Shown: positions 1 through 6,983, numbered from the stretch's first letter. The stretch: 24,460 nt of DNA from DASYQD01 sp036005845 (GCA_036005845.1 DASYQD010000017.1:1-24460), one strand, 5' to 3'. Translations and numbers: made by a program. Notes: a model not told the origin generated them from the letters alone.

Positions 1-47
1 GTGACTATAGCCCCCGCACCAGCCTTGATGAGATCACCCTTCGTCAT
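1..47 (-). CDS. Possible HU/IHF-like DNA-binding protein, N-terminal 15 codons only
   Basis: A minus-strand ATG at 47-45 is preceded by a GGAGG Shine-Dalgarno sequence five bases upstream. It opens a frame running off the window edge that begins MTKGDLIKAGAGAIV. The MTKxDLI opening is typical of HU/IHF-family proteins (MTKADLI...), but the next residues do not fit that family well. Fifteen residues are too few for a firm call. The start site itself is better supported than the family. Confidence 0.35.
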   Translation of the reverse strand, partial: MTKGDLIKAGAGAIV

Positions 48-193
48 TGCCGCCTCCGACCGGCCGATTGGCACACACGCGCACCACAACTGACTCGACC
101 GGATGGACACAACGATACAGCAATCGGACAGGGTGCGCACAGGTGCTGTGAAGTCGGTGGTCACTCTGGCAGAATCCGACCGCTGCGGCGAGC
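48..193. other. Intergenic region left of the decayed duplicate
   Basis: No gene, tRNA or strong hairpin was recognised here. It should hold the promoter of the minus-strand edge gene, but I could not identify a convincing -35/-10 pair. Confidence 0.4.
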
Positions 194-199
194 GATAAT
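194..199 (+). promoter_or_regulatory. -10-like box GATAAT before decayed metallopeptidase copy
   Basis: GATAAT is followed by seven bases and then the GTG at 207. It sits in the same place as the box in front of the intact copy (2669-2674). It also marks roughly the left limit of the duplicated segment. Confidence 0.5.
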
Positions 200-206
200 C
201 GACCCT

Positions 207-580
207 GTGCCGCGCAACGATCTCTGGCTCTCGCGTAGCGCCTTCGAGAAGCTCGTCGCCGAAGCGATCGACGGGCTGCCGCTGCAATTCGCGGAGCTGC
301 TCGAGAACGTCGCGGTGGTGGTGGAGGAGGAGCCCGAGCCGCGCGTGCTCGCCGAGATGGGGATGGACGAGGACGAGGAGCTGCTCGGCCTCTACGTCGG
401 CGTCCGCTCACCGAACGCGATTCGCAGTACCAGGCGCTGCCCGACCGCGTCGCCATCTACCGCGGCCCGGTGCCGCGCTGCTGCGACAGCCGGCGGCAGG
501 GGGTGCGCGAGGTGCGCGAGACGGTCGTTCACGAGCTCGGGCACTACTTCGGGCTCGAAGACGAGGAGATGCCTTTCTGA
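207..580 (+). pseudogene. Frameshifted zincin-type metallopeptidase (duplicate of 2682-3056)
   Basis: This is a near-identical copy of the metallopeptidase at 2682-3056. In the first 225 bases I count ten substitutions and one missing base. The missing G lies at about 405-407: this copy reads ggcgtccgctc where the intact copy reads ggcgtgccgctc. After this point the frame is lost, although the DNA still encodes the HELGHYFGLEDEEMPF end in the other frame, stopping at TGA 578-580. The start codon is GTG instead of ATG. The zinc-binding half is therefore not translated from this start, so the copy is most likely inactive. A sequencing error could explain the frameshift alone, but not the nonsense codon in the next gene. 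Confidence 0.85.
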
Positions 581-593
581 TGCGAGCGGCGCG

Positions 594-1106
594 GTGAGCG
601 ACCCGGTTCGAGAGCACGAGGCGTACGCGCCGCAGCAGCTCGGCTGGGCCGTGCTCACGGTGTCGAGCAGCCGCACGCTTGGCGACGACAGGAGCAGCGA
701 CCGCATCGCGGCGATGCTGGCCGCAGCGGGTCATCAGCGCATCGAGCGGCGGGTAGTGAGTGACAATGCGGCGGCCATCACGGTGGCATTGCATGAGCTG
801 CTCGGGTGCGCGCATGTCGACGTGATCGTCGTCACCGGTGGCACCGGCGTCTAGCCGACTGACGTCACACGCGAAGCGGTGACGCCGCTGCTCGAACGGC
901 GGCTCGACGGCTTCGGCGAGCTCTTCCGCGCTCTCTCGTTCGAGCAGATCGGCGCCGCCGCGCTGCTCTCGCGCGCCGTCGCCGGCACCACGCGCGGCCG
1001 CGCGATCGTGCTCCCGGGCTCGCCCGCGGCCGTCGAGCCCGGTCTGTCGAAGCTGGTGCTACCGGTGGCCGCCCACCTCGTCGGACAGCTCCGCCGCGCC
1101 CGCTAG
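594..1106 (+). pseudogene. MogA/MoaB-like molybdopterin adenylyltransferase, interrupted copy
   Basis: This is a copy of the gene at 3074-3589, beginning at the equivalent GTG. An in-frame TAG at 852-854 replaces the serine codon after TGGTGV, the heart of the MPT-binding signature. A three-base deletion later removes one Phe codon before the LPGSP motif. The frame then continues to a TAG at 1104-1106 at the same place as the intact gene. The protein would stop after about 86 residues and lose most of its active site. TAG is not the selenocysteine codon, so recoding by the SelB system in this window is not an explanation. Confidence 0.85.
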
Positions 1107-1207
1107 CTTTTCTTCGGCACGTGTGCGAGCGCCAGGCCGAGCAGCGCCGGCAGCGCGCTCAGCGCCGCGATGGCGATCGAGCGCACGTCGAGCGCCGCGA
1201 GCCCGCC
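1104..1207 (-). pseudogene. 3' remnant of GlsB/YeaQ-like membrane protein (copy of 3586-3855)
   Basis: After the mogA-like stop, similarity to the second copy continues for about 100 bases. On the minus strand this corresponds to the last third of the small membrane protein encoded at 3586-3855. Similarity ends abruptly near 1207 (gcgagcccgcc in both copies), so the N-terminal part is missing and no start remains. This point is the right-hand breakpoint of the duplication. Confidence 0.6.
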
Positions 1208-1209
1208 TG

Positions 1210-1323
1210 GGGCTTGCCTCGGTGGCGTTGCTCCTGCTCGCGTACATCCGGCGCTACGGGCCGGCGACGCTGCCGGCGGGCGCGGGCCGCCCGCCCGCGG
1301 CGAGCGGGCCGCACCGGCCGTAG
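1210..1323 (+). pseudogene. Orphan C-terminal tail of a membrane protein at the duplication breakpoint
   Basis: Directly after the breakpoint a plus-strand frame reads LASVALLLLAYIRRYGPATL, a hydrophobic segment followed by positive charges and a Pro/Gly/Ala-rich tail. It ends at TAG 1321-1323. This looks like the last transmembrane helix and cytoplasmic tail of a larger protein. Upstream in the same frame the DNA belongs to the duplicated segment and codes for nothing plausible. I infer that the 5' part of this gene was lost in the rearrangement. The parent family is unknown. Confidence 0.4.
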
Positions 1324-1333
1324 CCGCGAGGCG

Positions 1334-2629
1334 CTAGGCGGGCAAACCCTTGCGGACGATCCCTTCCATCGTCTCGGCGAAGAGGTCGACCTCCGCGAGC
1401 GTGGTGTAGACGTTGGGCGTCACGCGCAGGCCGTTGAACTCGGCGTGCACGATGGGCGTGGTCATGATGCGGTGGCGCTCCCAGAGGTGGGTCTGCAGCG
1501 CGCGAGTGTCGATGCCTTCGACATGGACGAGCCCGATGGCGCACGAGTCGACGTCGTTGAGCGGCGTCAGCACGCGGATGCGCGAGTCGACGGCGAGCAG
1601 CCGCTTGGCCCAACGGTCGCGCAGCAGCCGCAGCCGCGCCGCCTTGCGCTCGCCGCCGATGCCGGCGTGGAACGCCAGAGCGCCGGCGATGGCGTTGTGA
1701 TTGGCGGCGGGATGGGTGCCGATCTCCTCGTACTTGCGCACGTTCTCGTCCATCGCTTGGGGCGCTGCCATCAACGGCCAGATCCGTTTCTGCTTCTCCT
1801 TGCGCACGTAGAGGAACCCGGTGCCGATGGGAGCGAGCAGCCATTTGTGCAGGCTGGTGCCGTAGTAATCGCAGTCGAGGTCGTCGCGGCGGAACGGGAA
1901 GTGGGCGAAGGCGTGAGCGCCGTCGACGAAGACCTCCACCCCGTGCTCGCGGCCGAGGCGCACGATGTCGCGCACCGGCAGGATCTGGCCGCTGAGGTTG
2001 GTGATGTGCGGGACCTCGATGACGCGCGTGCGCGGAGTGAGCGCCTGGCGGAAGCGCTCGACGACGTCGGCGGCCGACGGCGGCGGCACCGGGAAGGAGA
2101 TCTGCCGCACCACCACGCCGTGGCGCCGTGTCCGCTGCTCCCAGGTGGTGAGCATGCGGCCGTAGTTCTGGTTGGTGACCACCACCTCGTCGCCCGGCTG
2201 GAGGTCGATGCCGAGGATCAGCGTCTCCATCGCCTCGGAGGCGTTGCGGGTGATCGCCATCTCTTCGGCATCGCAGCCGAATGCCGCCGCCAGGTCGCGG
2301 CGCACGGACTCGACGCGCGGCTCGAGGATGTCCCACAGGTGGTGGACCGGCATCTCGTTGGTGAAACGGAGGTCGCGAATCATCGCCTCGAGCACGTGCG
2401 AGGGCGTCGGGCTGCAGCCGCCGTTGTTGAGGTTGACGAGGGTGCGGTCGGTGTCGAAGGCGCGCTGGATCTCGGACCAGTAGGCCTCGTCGGCGGCGAG
2501 GTCGGATGCCGGGCGGCCGGCCGCTCCGGCGGCGGCCGCCAGCAAGCGCCGTCCGGCATCGACGCGGAAGCCAGGCAGCACGAGGCTGGCGGCGGCGCCG
2601 GAGAGCAGGGAGCGTCGGTCGAGTCGCAT
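1334..2629 (-). CDS. Tat-exported aminotransferase class V-fold PLP enzyme (isopenicillin N epimerase-like)
   Basis: This 431-residue protein belongs to the fold-type I, class V aminotransferase group that includes CefD-like epimerases and cysteine desulfurase relatives. The Schiff-base lysine is K262 in SLHKWLLAP and the pyridine-N-binding Asp is D236 in FVDGAHAF. A Gly/Asn-rich N-terminal binding segment (NLNNGGCSPTP) lies at about 66-76. The N-terminus MRLDRRSLLSGAAASLVLPG is a twin-arginine signal, so the folded holoenzyme is probably exported. ATG 2629 is chosen over the in-frame ATG at 2650 because AGGAGG sits seven bases upstream of 2629 and the Tat motif then falls at the extreme N-terminus. 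The substrate cannot be read from the sequence. It is divergent from the metallopeptidase at 2682 and lies between the two copies of the duplicated locus. Confidence 0.85.
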   Translation of the reverse strand: MRLDRRSLLSGAAASLVLPGFRVDAGRRLLAAAAGAAGRPASDLAADEAYWSEIQRAFDTDRTLVNLNNGGCSPTPSHVLEAMIRDLRFTNEMPVHHLWDILEPRVESVRRDLAAAFGCDAEEMAITRNASEAMETLILGIDLQPGDEVVVTNQNYGRMLTTWEQRTRRHGVVVRQISFPVPPPSAADVVERFRQALTPRTRVIEVPHITNLSGQILPVRDIVRLGREHGVEVFVDGAHAFAHFPFRRDDLDCDYYGTSLHKWLLAPIGTGFLYVRKEKQKRIWPLMAAPQAMDENVRKYEEIGTHPAANHNAIAGALAFHAGIGGERKAARLRLLRDRWAKRLLAVDSRIRVLTPLNDVDSCAIGLVHVEGIDTRALQTHLWERHRIMTTPIVHAEFNGLRVTPNVYTTLAEVDLFAETMEGIVRKGLPA

Positions 2630-2668
2630 GGCCGCTACCTCCTGCGGCACAGACTAACGCCACCGGTG

Positions 2669-2674
2669 GATAAT
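2669..2674 (+). promoter_or_regulatory. -10-like box GATAAT for leaderless metallopeptidase mRNA
   Basis: GATAAT ends seven bases before the ATG at 2682, and no Shine-Dalgarno sequence lies between. Transcription would start at or next to the ATG. It lies in the 52-base divergent region shared with the aminotransferase gene. Confidence 0.55.
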
Positions 2675-2681
2675 CGCCGCG

Positions 2682-3056
2682 ATGCCGCGCAACGATCTCT
2701 GGCTCTCGCGCAACGCCTTCGAGAAGCTCGTCGCCGAAGCGATCGACGGGCTGCCGCCGCAGTTCGCGGAGCTGCTCGAGAACGTCGCCGTGGTGGTGGA
2801 GGAGGAGCCCGAGCCGCGCGTGCTCGCCGAGATGGGGATGGACGCGGACGAGGAGCTGCTCGGCCTCTACCTCGGCGTGCCGCTCACCGAGCGCGACTCG
2901 CAGTACCAGGCGCTGCCCGACCGCGTCGCCATCTACCGGGGTCCGGTGCTGCGCTGCTGCGACAGCCGGCGGCAGGTGGTGCGCGAGGTGCGCGAGACGG
3001 TGGTGCACGAGCTCGGGCATTACTTCGGGCTGGAAGACGAAGAGATGCCTTTCTAG
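2682..3056 (+). CDS. Zincin-type metallopeptidase family protein (PF06262-like)
   Basis: This 124-residue protein fits the small Zincin_1/DUF1025 family of minimal metallopeptidases. The zinc site HELGH is at residues 109-113 within HELGHYFGLEDEEM, giving the two His ligands, the catalytic Glu and a downstream Asp (D119) as likely third ligand. The N-terminus (MPRNDLWLSRNAFEKLVAEA) has the FEKLV...A..LP pattern common in this family. There is no signal peptide, so it is cytoplasmic, and its physiological substrate is unknown in the family. The mogA-like gene begins 17 bases after its stop, so the two are probably co-transcribed. A decayed copy lies at 207-580. Confidence 0.85.
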   Translation: MPRNDLWLSRNAFEKLVAEAIDGLPPQFAELLENVAVVVEEEPEPRVLAEMGMDADEELLGLYLGVPLTERDSQYQALPDRVAIYRGPVLRCCDSRRQVVREVRETVVHELGHYFGLEDEEMPF

Positions 3057-3073
3057 ATGCGAGTCGCGACGCC

Positions 3074-3589
3074 GTGACCGATCCCGTCGCGGAGCACGAG
3101 GCGTACGCGCCGCAGCAGCTCGGCTGGGCCGTGCTCACGGTGACGAGCAGCCGCACGCTCGCGGAGGACAAGACCGGCGATCGCATCGCGGCGATGCTGG
3201 CTGCGGCGGGTCAACGGCGCGTCGAGAGGCGGCTCGTGGGCGACGATGCGGCGGCCATCGCATCCGCCGTCGGCGAGCTGGTCGATGCCTCGGGTGTCGA
3301 CGTGGTGGTGATCACTGGCGGCACCGGCGTCTCACCGACTGACGTCACGCCCGAAGCGGTGACGCCGTTGCTCGAACGGCGGCTGGACGGCTTCGGCGAG
3401 CTCTTTCGCGCGCTTTCCTTCGACCAGGTAGGCGCCGCCGCGCTGCTCTCGCGCGCCATGGCGGGCACCGCGCGCGGCCGCGCGATCTTCGTGCTGCCGG
3501 GCTCGCCCGCGGCCGCCGAGCTCGGGCTATCGAAGCTCGTGCTGCCGGTGGCCGCCCACCTCGTCGGCCAGCTTCGCCGCGCCCGCTAG
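3074..3589 (+). CDS. MogA/MoaB family molybdopterin adenylyltransferase-like protein
   Basis: This 171-residue protein is the usual length for the single-domain MogA/MoaB family, which adenylylates molybdopterin before molybdate insertion. The signature TGGTG lies at 81-85, followed by PTDVTPEA (88-95) and LPGSP (151-155), and the N-terminal DKTG motif is at 32-35. The start is GTG 3074, the first start codon in frame after the metallopeptidase stop, and it is conserved in the decayed copy. There is no clear Shine-Dalgarno sequence, so translation may depend on the preceding gene. Its stop TAG overlaps the stop of the convergent membrane-protein gene (shared CTAG at 3586-3589). No other molybdenum cofactor genes are in the window. 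MogA and MoaB cannot be separated from sequence alone. Confidence 0.85.
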   Translation: MTDPVAEHEAYAPQQLGWAVLTVTSSRTLAEDKTGDRIAAMLAAAGQRRVERRLVGDDAAAIASAVGELVDASGVDVVVITGGTGVSPTDVTPEAVTPLLERRLDGFGELFRALSFDQVGAAALLSRAMAGTARGRAIFVLPGSPAAAELGLSKLVLPVAAHLVGQLRRAR

Positions 3590-3855
3590 CTTCTCTTCGG
3601 CACGCGCGCGAGCGCGAGGCCGAGCAGGGCCAGCAGCGCGCCCAGCGCCGCGGTGGCGATCGATCGCACGTCGATCGCCGCGAGCCCGCCGAAGCCCAGC
3701 GCCGTCGCCACCACGCCGCCGGCGAGCGCGCCGGCGAGCCCGATCGCGAGCGCCAGCAGCCACGAGCTGCCGCGCCAGGGCGGCAGCAGGCGCAGCACCA
3801 ACGCGAGCACCAGTCCGGCGCCGGACCAGGCGACGGTTCCCCACCAAATCTCCAC
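3586..3855 (-). CDS. Small membrane protein, GlsB/YeaQ/YmgE-like (transglycosylase-associated family)
   Basis: This protein of about 89 residues has three hydrophobic segments: WWGTVAWSGAGLVLALVL, WLLALAIGLAGALAGGVVA and a C-terminal ALGALLALLGLALAR. The GLAGALAGG glycine pattern and the following FGFGG-like and DVRSI stretch fit the GlsB/YeaQ/YmgE family of inner-membrane proteins, whose role is poorly known and sometimes stress-related. I chose GTG 3855 because a TACGGT box lies eight bases upstream (3864-3869) in the leaderless arrangement seen elsewhere here. ATG 3873 and ATG 3888 are alternatives. A truncated remnant of the same gene lies at 1104-1207. Confidence 0.6.
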   Translation of the reverse strand: MEIWWGTVAWSGAGLVLALVLRLLPPWRGSSWLLALAIGLAGALAGGVVATALGFGGLAAIDVRSIATAALGALLALLGLALARVPKRS

Positions 3856-3887
3856 GGCCGCGCACCGTAGCATGCGGTGTCGCGGCA

Positions 3888-3893
3888 TAGAAT
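3888..3893 (+). promoter_or_regulatory. -10-like box TAGAAT upstream of NTF2-like membrane protein
   Basis: TAGAAT lies 32 bases before the ATG at 3926, leaving a leader of about 25 bases that carries a GGAGG Shine-Dalgarno site (3914-3918). No clear -35 box is visible. Confidence 0.45.
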
Positions 3894-3925
3894 CGCGCCG
3901 CACCGACCGCCACGGAGGTTGCCGG

Positions 3926-4396
3926 ATGACCCAGCCGAGCTACGCACCGCCGCCGCCCCCGGCGCCGCCGCCGAGCGCCCTGCCCGGGTGGGCGCGCGCG
4001 ATCGGTCTCGGTTGCGGCGCGCTGCTGCTGCTCGGCGTCGTCGCCGGCTCGGTCTTCTTCGTCTTCATGAAGAAGGCCACCGCCGGCCCCGAGAAGACGG
4101 TGAAGGAGTTCCTCGCCGCCGCCGGCCGCGGCGACTTCAGCGCCGCCTACGACTACTTCTCGAGCGATCTCAAGACCGTGCAGTCGCTCGAGCAGTTCAC
4201 CGCCGAGGCGGCCGCGCACCAGCGGTTCTTCCAGGTGCAGGAGACGACCTTCAACAACCGCTCGATCGACCTGCAGCGCGCCGAGCTGTCGGGATCGGTG
4301 ACGCTCACCGACGGCAGCGTGAAGCCCGCTTCCTTCAAGCTGACGAAGGAACGCGGAGAGTGGAAGCTGACCTCGTATCAGCTCGGCAGCGGTTAA
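3926..4396 (+). CDS. Single-TM protein with extracytoplasmic NTF2/DUF4878-like domain
   Basis: This is a 156-residue protein. Residues 1-24 are Pro/Ala-rich (PPPPPAPPPSALP), followed by one transmembrane helix (about 27-48, GLGCGALLLLGVVAGSVFFV). The outer domain begins EKTVKEFLAAAGRGDFSAAY. The pattern 'helix with A...G.F..AY..FS', then a strand-rich C-terminus ending EWKLTSYQLGSG, resembles small NTF2-fold lipoprotein-type domains such as DUF4878. ATG 3926 has GGAGG seven bases upstream. The domain assignment is an inference from pattern, and the function is unknown. Confidence 0.75.
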   Translation: MTQPSYAPPPPPAPPPSALPGWARAIGLGCGALLLLGVVAGSVFFVFMKKATAGPEKTVKEFLAAAGRGDFSAAYDYFSSDLKTVQSLEQFTAEAAAHQRFFQVQETTFNNRSIDLQRAELSGSVTLTDGSVKPASFKLTKERGEWKLTSYQLGSG

Positions 4397-4403
4397 CCCC
4401 CCC

Positions 4404-4418
4404 GCGGGCAAAGCCCGC
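4404..4418 (+). terminator. Hairpin after the NTF2-like gene
   Basis: GCGGGC-AAA-GCCCGC begins eight bases after the stop codon. No T-run follows, so it may stop transcription weakly, stabilise the mRNA end or need Rho. Confidence 0.4.
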
Positions 4419-4454
4419 TGCCGCCCCCCACCCGACCCCCTCCCATGGGTTTAT

Positions 4455-4515
4455 TCACCCCTGTCCCCGTCCCCCTGCCCCTCATCTTTGAAAGATGGGC
4501 AGGGGCGCCCCCGCC
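4455..4515 (+). repeat. GC-rich hairpin repeat, copy 1
   Basis: The element begins CACCCCTGTCCCC, continues GTCCCCCTGCCCCTC, and closes with GGCAGGGGCGCCCCCGCCC. Its middle forms an imperfect hairpin (CCCCTGCCC..CATCTTT paired with AAAGATGGGCAGGGG). A second copy, inverted, lies at 6229-6316 on the other side of the phosphatase gene. Copy 1 overlaps the convergent gene ends and may act as a bidirectional terminator. Confidence 0.6.
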
Positions 4516-4519
4516 CGCA

Positions 4520-6190
4520 TTACTGCTTCGGCTGCAGAACCAGCTCCGAGCGGTCGACACCGTCGAGCTTGCGCGGCGGCCGCAAGCCGAGCAGTGAAGC
4601 CAGGGTCGGCGCCAGGTCGGCCGTCGCCACCGGCTCGCGCACCGCGTGCGGCGGCACCCGCGGCACGCGGATGACGAGCGGCACGTGCGTGTCGTACGGG
4701 TACGGCGTCTTGTGCGTCGTGCCGGTCAGGCGGTCGACGAACCACGGCTTCCACTGGATGACGAAGTCGGGGCTGCGGCTGGGCAGATAGCTGGCGCGCT
4801 GGAAGGCGAGCGAGGTGTCCTTCGTCGGCCGGTCGGGCGTCAGCTCGGCGCGCGTCCACACGCGCTCGACGTTGGGGCAGGCGCCGAGCCAGGCTTGGAT
4901 GCGGCGGTCGAGCTCCGCGCGCGGCACGCGGCTGCGGGCCACCTGCACCGCGTCGAGGTAGAGGTCGTAGGAGAACCAGTCGCGCTGGCCGTAGGTGGTG
5001 TCGAGCTTGCGCAGGACCGACTGCACGCAGGCGACGTCGGCGGGGGCCTCGCGGGTGCCGCGCAGACCGAGTTGCCGCTGGCGCTCGGGCATCGGCGCGA
5101 TGCCGTGGTCGGCGGAGAGCACGACCACCATGCGGTTGCGCCCGACCTTGGATTCGATCGACGTCAACAGGGTGTCGAGCGCGCGGTCGAGCCGCAGCAC
5201 GGTGTCGAGCACTTCGCGGCTGTGCGGCCCGTATTCGTGGCCGACGCTGTCGACGGCCGAGAAGGAGAGGCCGAGGTAGTCGAGATGGTCGTCGAGCCCC
5301 AGCCGTTCGTGAGCCACCAGCTCCGCCGCGAACTGCGCCAGGTACTCGTCGACGGCGGGCGAGTCGTAGATCGCCTCGTAGAACTCCTTGCCGGGCCGCG
5401 TCACCGCGCCGCCGTAGGTGTGCGGGAAGCCGAGCGGCAGGCCGGTCCCTTCGAGCTGCACGACGCCGAGACGCGCCGGGTCGACGCGCAGCGGCAGGGG
5501 CTGCCAGAGCGTACCGAAGCGCTCGCGCAACAGCGGCCGGCGGTTGAAGGCCATCAGCCAGCCCGGCGGGTGGTGGTAGCGCGGGCTGGTGACGAAGCCG
5601 CGGGCGTCGGGGTCGTACCAGAAGGCGCCGGTGGGCCGCTTGCCGCCGAGCATCACCGCGGCGCGGTCCTTGCCGCTGGCGCTGAAGGTGCGCCCCCACC
5701 AGTCGCGCTGGCGCACCCAGTCGGGAAGCGCGGTGGCGAGCAGGTTGGCTGGGCCCATCTCCTCGGCCACCGGGTCCTCGGCCGAGTAGACCTCGCGGTT
5801 GGCGTTGCGGTCGAACCAGTAGTTGGCGACGACGCCGTGGTGGCGCGGCGTCAGGCCGGTGACCAGCGTGGCGTGGCCGGGCGCCGTCGCCGTCATCGCG
5901 TGGCGGTGGTGCGCTTCGGTGAAGGTGACGCCGGAGTCGAGCAGGCGCGCGAGGCCGCCGCGCAGCGCCGGCCGGTAGCGCATCAGCGTGTCCCAGGCGA
6001 GCTGATCGACGACGACGAGCACGAGGAGGCGCACGCCCGCGACCTTCGGCTTCGGCGGCGGCGCTCGCCGCGGCAGCGGTGCACGGGAGCAGCCGGCGAT
6101 CGACGCTGCGGCAATGAGAAGAGCGATGGCGAGCGCCGCGAGACGTCGAGTGCGGCTGGCGGCGGTGCGCGGGGCGGCGGCGCTCGGCAT
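4520..6190 (-). CDS. PafA-like alkaline phosphatase superfamily lipoprotein
   Basis: This 556-residue protein belongs to the type I phosphodiesterase / PafA branch of the alkaline phosphatase superfamily. The N-terminus has a hydrophobic signal ending in lipobox SIAGC (Cys34), so it is probably a periplasm-facing lipoprotein. Metal-site residues are visible as D62 in VVVDQLAWD, nucleophile T102 in ATAPGHATLVTGL, the DSVGHEYGPHS segment (Asp and His), ADHG, and the C-terminal His in YDTHVPLVI. Expected activity is phosphate mono- or diester hydrolysis for phosphate scavenging, with bound zinc. No Shine-Dalgarno sequence precedes the ATG; a TAACAT box ends seven bases upstream (6198-6203), suggesting a leaderless mRNA. 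No Pho-box was recognised. It is flanked by inverted repeat copies. Confidence 0.88.
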   Translation of the reverse strand: MPSAAAPRTAASRTRRLAALAIALLIAAASIAGCSRAPLPRRAPPPKPKVAGVRLLVLVVVDQLAWDTLMRYRPALRGGLARLLDSGVTFTEAHHRHAMTATAPGHATLVTGLTPRHHGVVANYWFDRNANREVYSAEDPVAEEMGPANLLATALPDWVRQRDWWGRTFSASGKDRAAVMLGGKRPTGAFWYDPDARGFVTSPRYHHPPGWLMAFNRRPLLRERFGTLWQPLPLRVDPARLGVVQLEGTGLPLGFPHTYGGAVTRPGKEFYEAIYDSPAVDEYLAQFAAELVAHERLGLDDHLDYLGLSFSAVDSVGHEYGPHSREVLDTVLRLDRALDTLLTSIESKVGRNRMVVVLSADHGIAPMPERQRQLGLRGTREAPADVACVQSVLRKLDTTYGQRDWFSYDLYLDAVQVARSRVPRAELDRRIQAWLGACPNVERVWTRAELTPDRPTKDTSLAFQRASYLPSRSPDFVIQWKPWFVDRLTGTTHKTPYPYDTHVPLVIRVPRVPPHAVREPVATADLAPTLASLLGLRPPRKLDGVDRSELVLQPKQ

Positions 6191-6197
6191 CGCGCGG

Positions 6198-6203
6198 ATG
6201 TTA
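6198..6203 (-). promoter_or_regulatory. -10-like box TAACAT for leaderless phosphatase mRNA
   Basis: Read on the minus strand, TAACAT is followed by seven bases (ccgcgcg) and then the ATG at 6190. The spacing matches that at 207, 2682, 7135 and 13681. Confidence 0.4.
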
Positions 6204-6228
6204 TGCGCGCGGCGCTAAGAAGAGGGAC

Positions 6229-6316
6229 GGGTGGGGACGCCCCCTGCCAAGAGAGGGAGGGTGGTGGCGCCCCCTGCACCTGGAGGGGCAGGGGGACGGG
6301 GGGACAGGGGTGAAAT
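6229..6316 (-). repeat. GC-rich hairpin repeat, copy 2 (inverted, longer)
   Basis: On the minus strand this reads TTTCACCCCTGTCCCC, then (CC)GTCCCCCTGCCCCTC, matching copy 1 at 4455-4483 almost base for base. It ends GGCAGGGGGCGTCCCCACCC, matching the end of copy 1. The middle is longer and holds its own hairpin (ccaggtGCAGGGGGCGCC). Copies with conserved ends and a variable middle suggest an interspersed repeat family. Confidence 0.6.
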
Positions 6317-6320
6317 GGTC

Positions 6321-6983
6321 TCAGCGCCCGAAGGTGCCGACGAAGGCGCCGCGGCCGTTCAGGGCGTCCCAGGGAGTGCCCAGCGCGTCGCCGAGATACG
6401 CGTGCTCGAGCGCTACCGCCGGCGTGGCATCGACACCCTGCGCCAGCGGCGGCGCCGCCACCTTCTCGTCGCCGCAGAGCGAGTCGAGGCGGTTGAAGGG
6501 CCGCGTGCGCAGCTCGGCGAGGCCGGCCACGTGCAGGCGGCCGAGCGCGCGGCTGGGATCGACGGCGAGCTCGATGGGCGCCGCTTCGACTTTCACCACG
6601 TCGCCGAGGGCCTGGCCGGCCTGCGCGCGCACCATCGCCTCGAGGGCAGCGCGCTGCGGCAGGCTGGCGGCCTGGTCGACGAAGATCACCGAGTGCGGCT
6701 TGGCGCTCGCGCTCGGGATCACCGACAGCGCCGCCTCGCCGCGGATCACCGCCACCACCGACAGGCCTGCGAGCGGCACGCCGCCGAAGTCGCCGCTCTC
6801 CACCTGCCAGGCGACGATGGCGTCGCGGCCGTCGCCCTCCGCTTCGCGCGCGCAGCTCCCCGGGTAGAGGTCGGCGTTGCGCGCCTCGAGATACGCGCCG
6901 CGCACTTCGGCGTGCGCCGGAGCGGTAGACACGAGGATGACGAGGGCGGCGAACCCGACGACCGCAGAGGCGAGCTTGCGCAA
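6321..6983 (-). CDS. Secreted DUF1326-domain protein
   Basis: This 220-residue protein has a signal peptide (LASAVVGFAALVILVSTAPA, cleaved after AHA). The mature part begins EVRGAYLEARNADLYPGSC and continues AIVAWQVESGDFGGVPLAGL, the typical opening of DUF1326 proteins (EARxADVYxGxC, AxxAWxVxxGxxxGVxLxGL). Function is unknown in the family; a Cys in the opening motif and another in DSLCGDEK are candidates for metal or disulfide roles. The start is a TTG at 6983: GGAGG lies seven bases upstream and the signal peptide starts there, whereas longer in-frame starts would put about 59 unlikely residues in front. A TACGAT box at 7010-7015 could be the -10. Confidence 0.75.
   Translation of the reverse strand: MRKLASAVVGFAALVILVSTAPAHAEVRGAYLEARNADLYPGSCAREAEGDGRDAIVAWQVESGDFGGVPLAGLSVVAVIRGEAALSVIPSASAKPHSVIFVDQAASLPQRAALEAMVRAQAGQALGDVVKVEAAPIELAVDPSRALGRLHVAGLAELRTRPFNRLDSLCGDEKVAAPPLAQGVDATPAVALEHAYLGDALGTPWDALNGRGAFVGTFGR

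Noticed and set aside
852..854. In-frame stop in the first mogA copy as a selenocysteine site
   Set aside because: The codon is TAG, not TGA. The intact copy has serine there, and the gene in front is also broken, so decay is the simpler explanation.
1121..3056. Long plus-strand open frame upstream of the second mogA gene
   Set aside because: It runs antisense to the aminotransferase and then out of frame through the metallopeptidase. The composition (Arg/His/Asp/Val-rich, no motifs) is that of a high-GC shadow frame; only the part from 3074 is real.
4404..4515. CRISPR-like spaced repeats in the C-rich stretch
   Set aside because: The repeats are irregular runs of C and G without constant-length spacers, and no cas gene is nearby.
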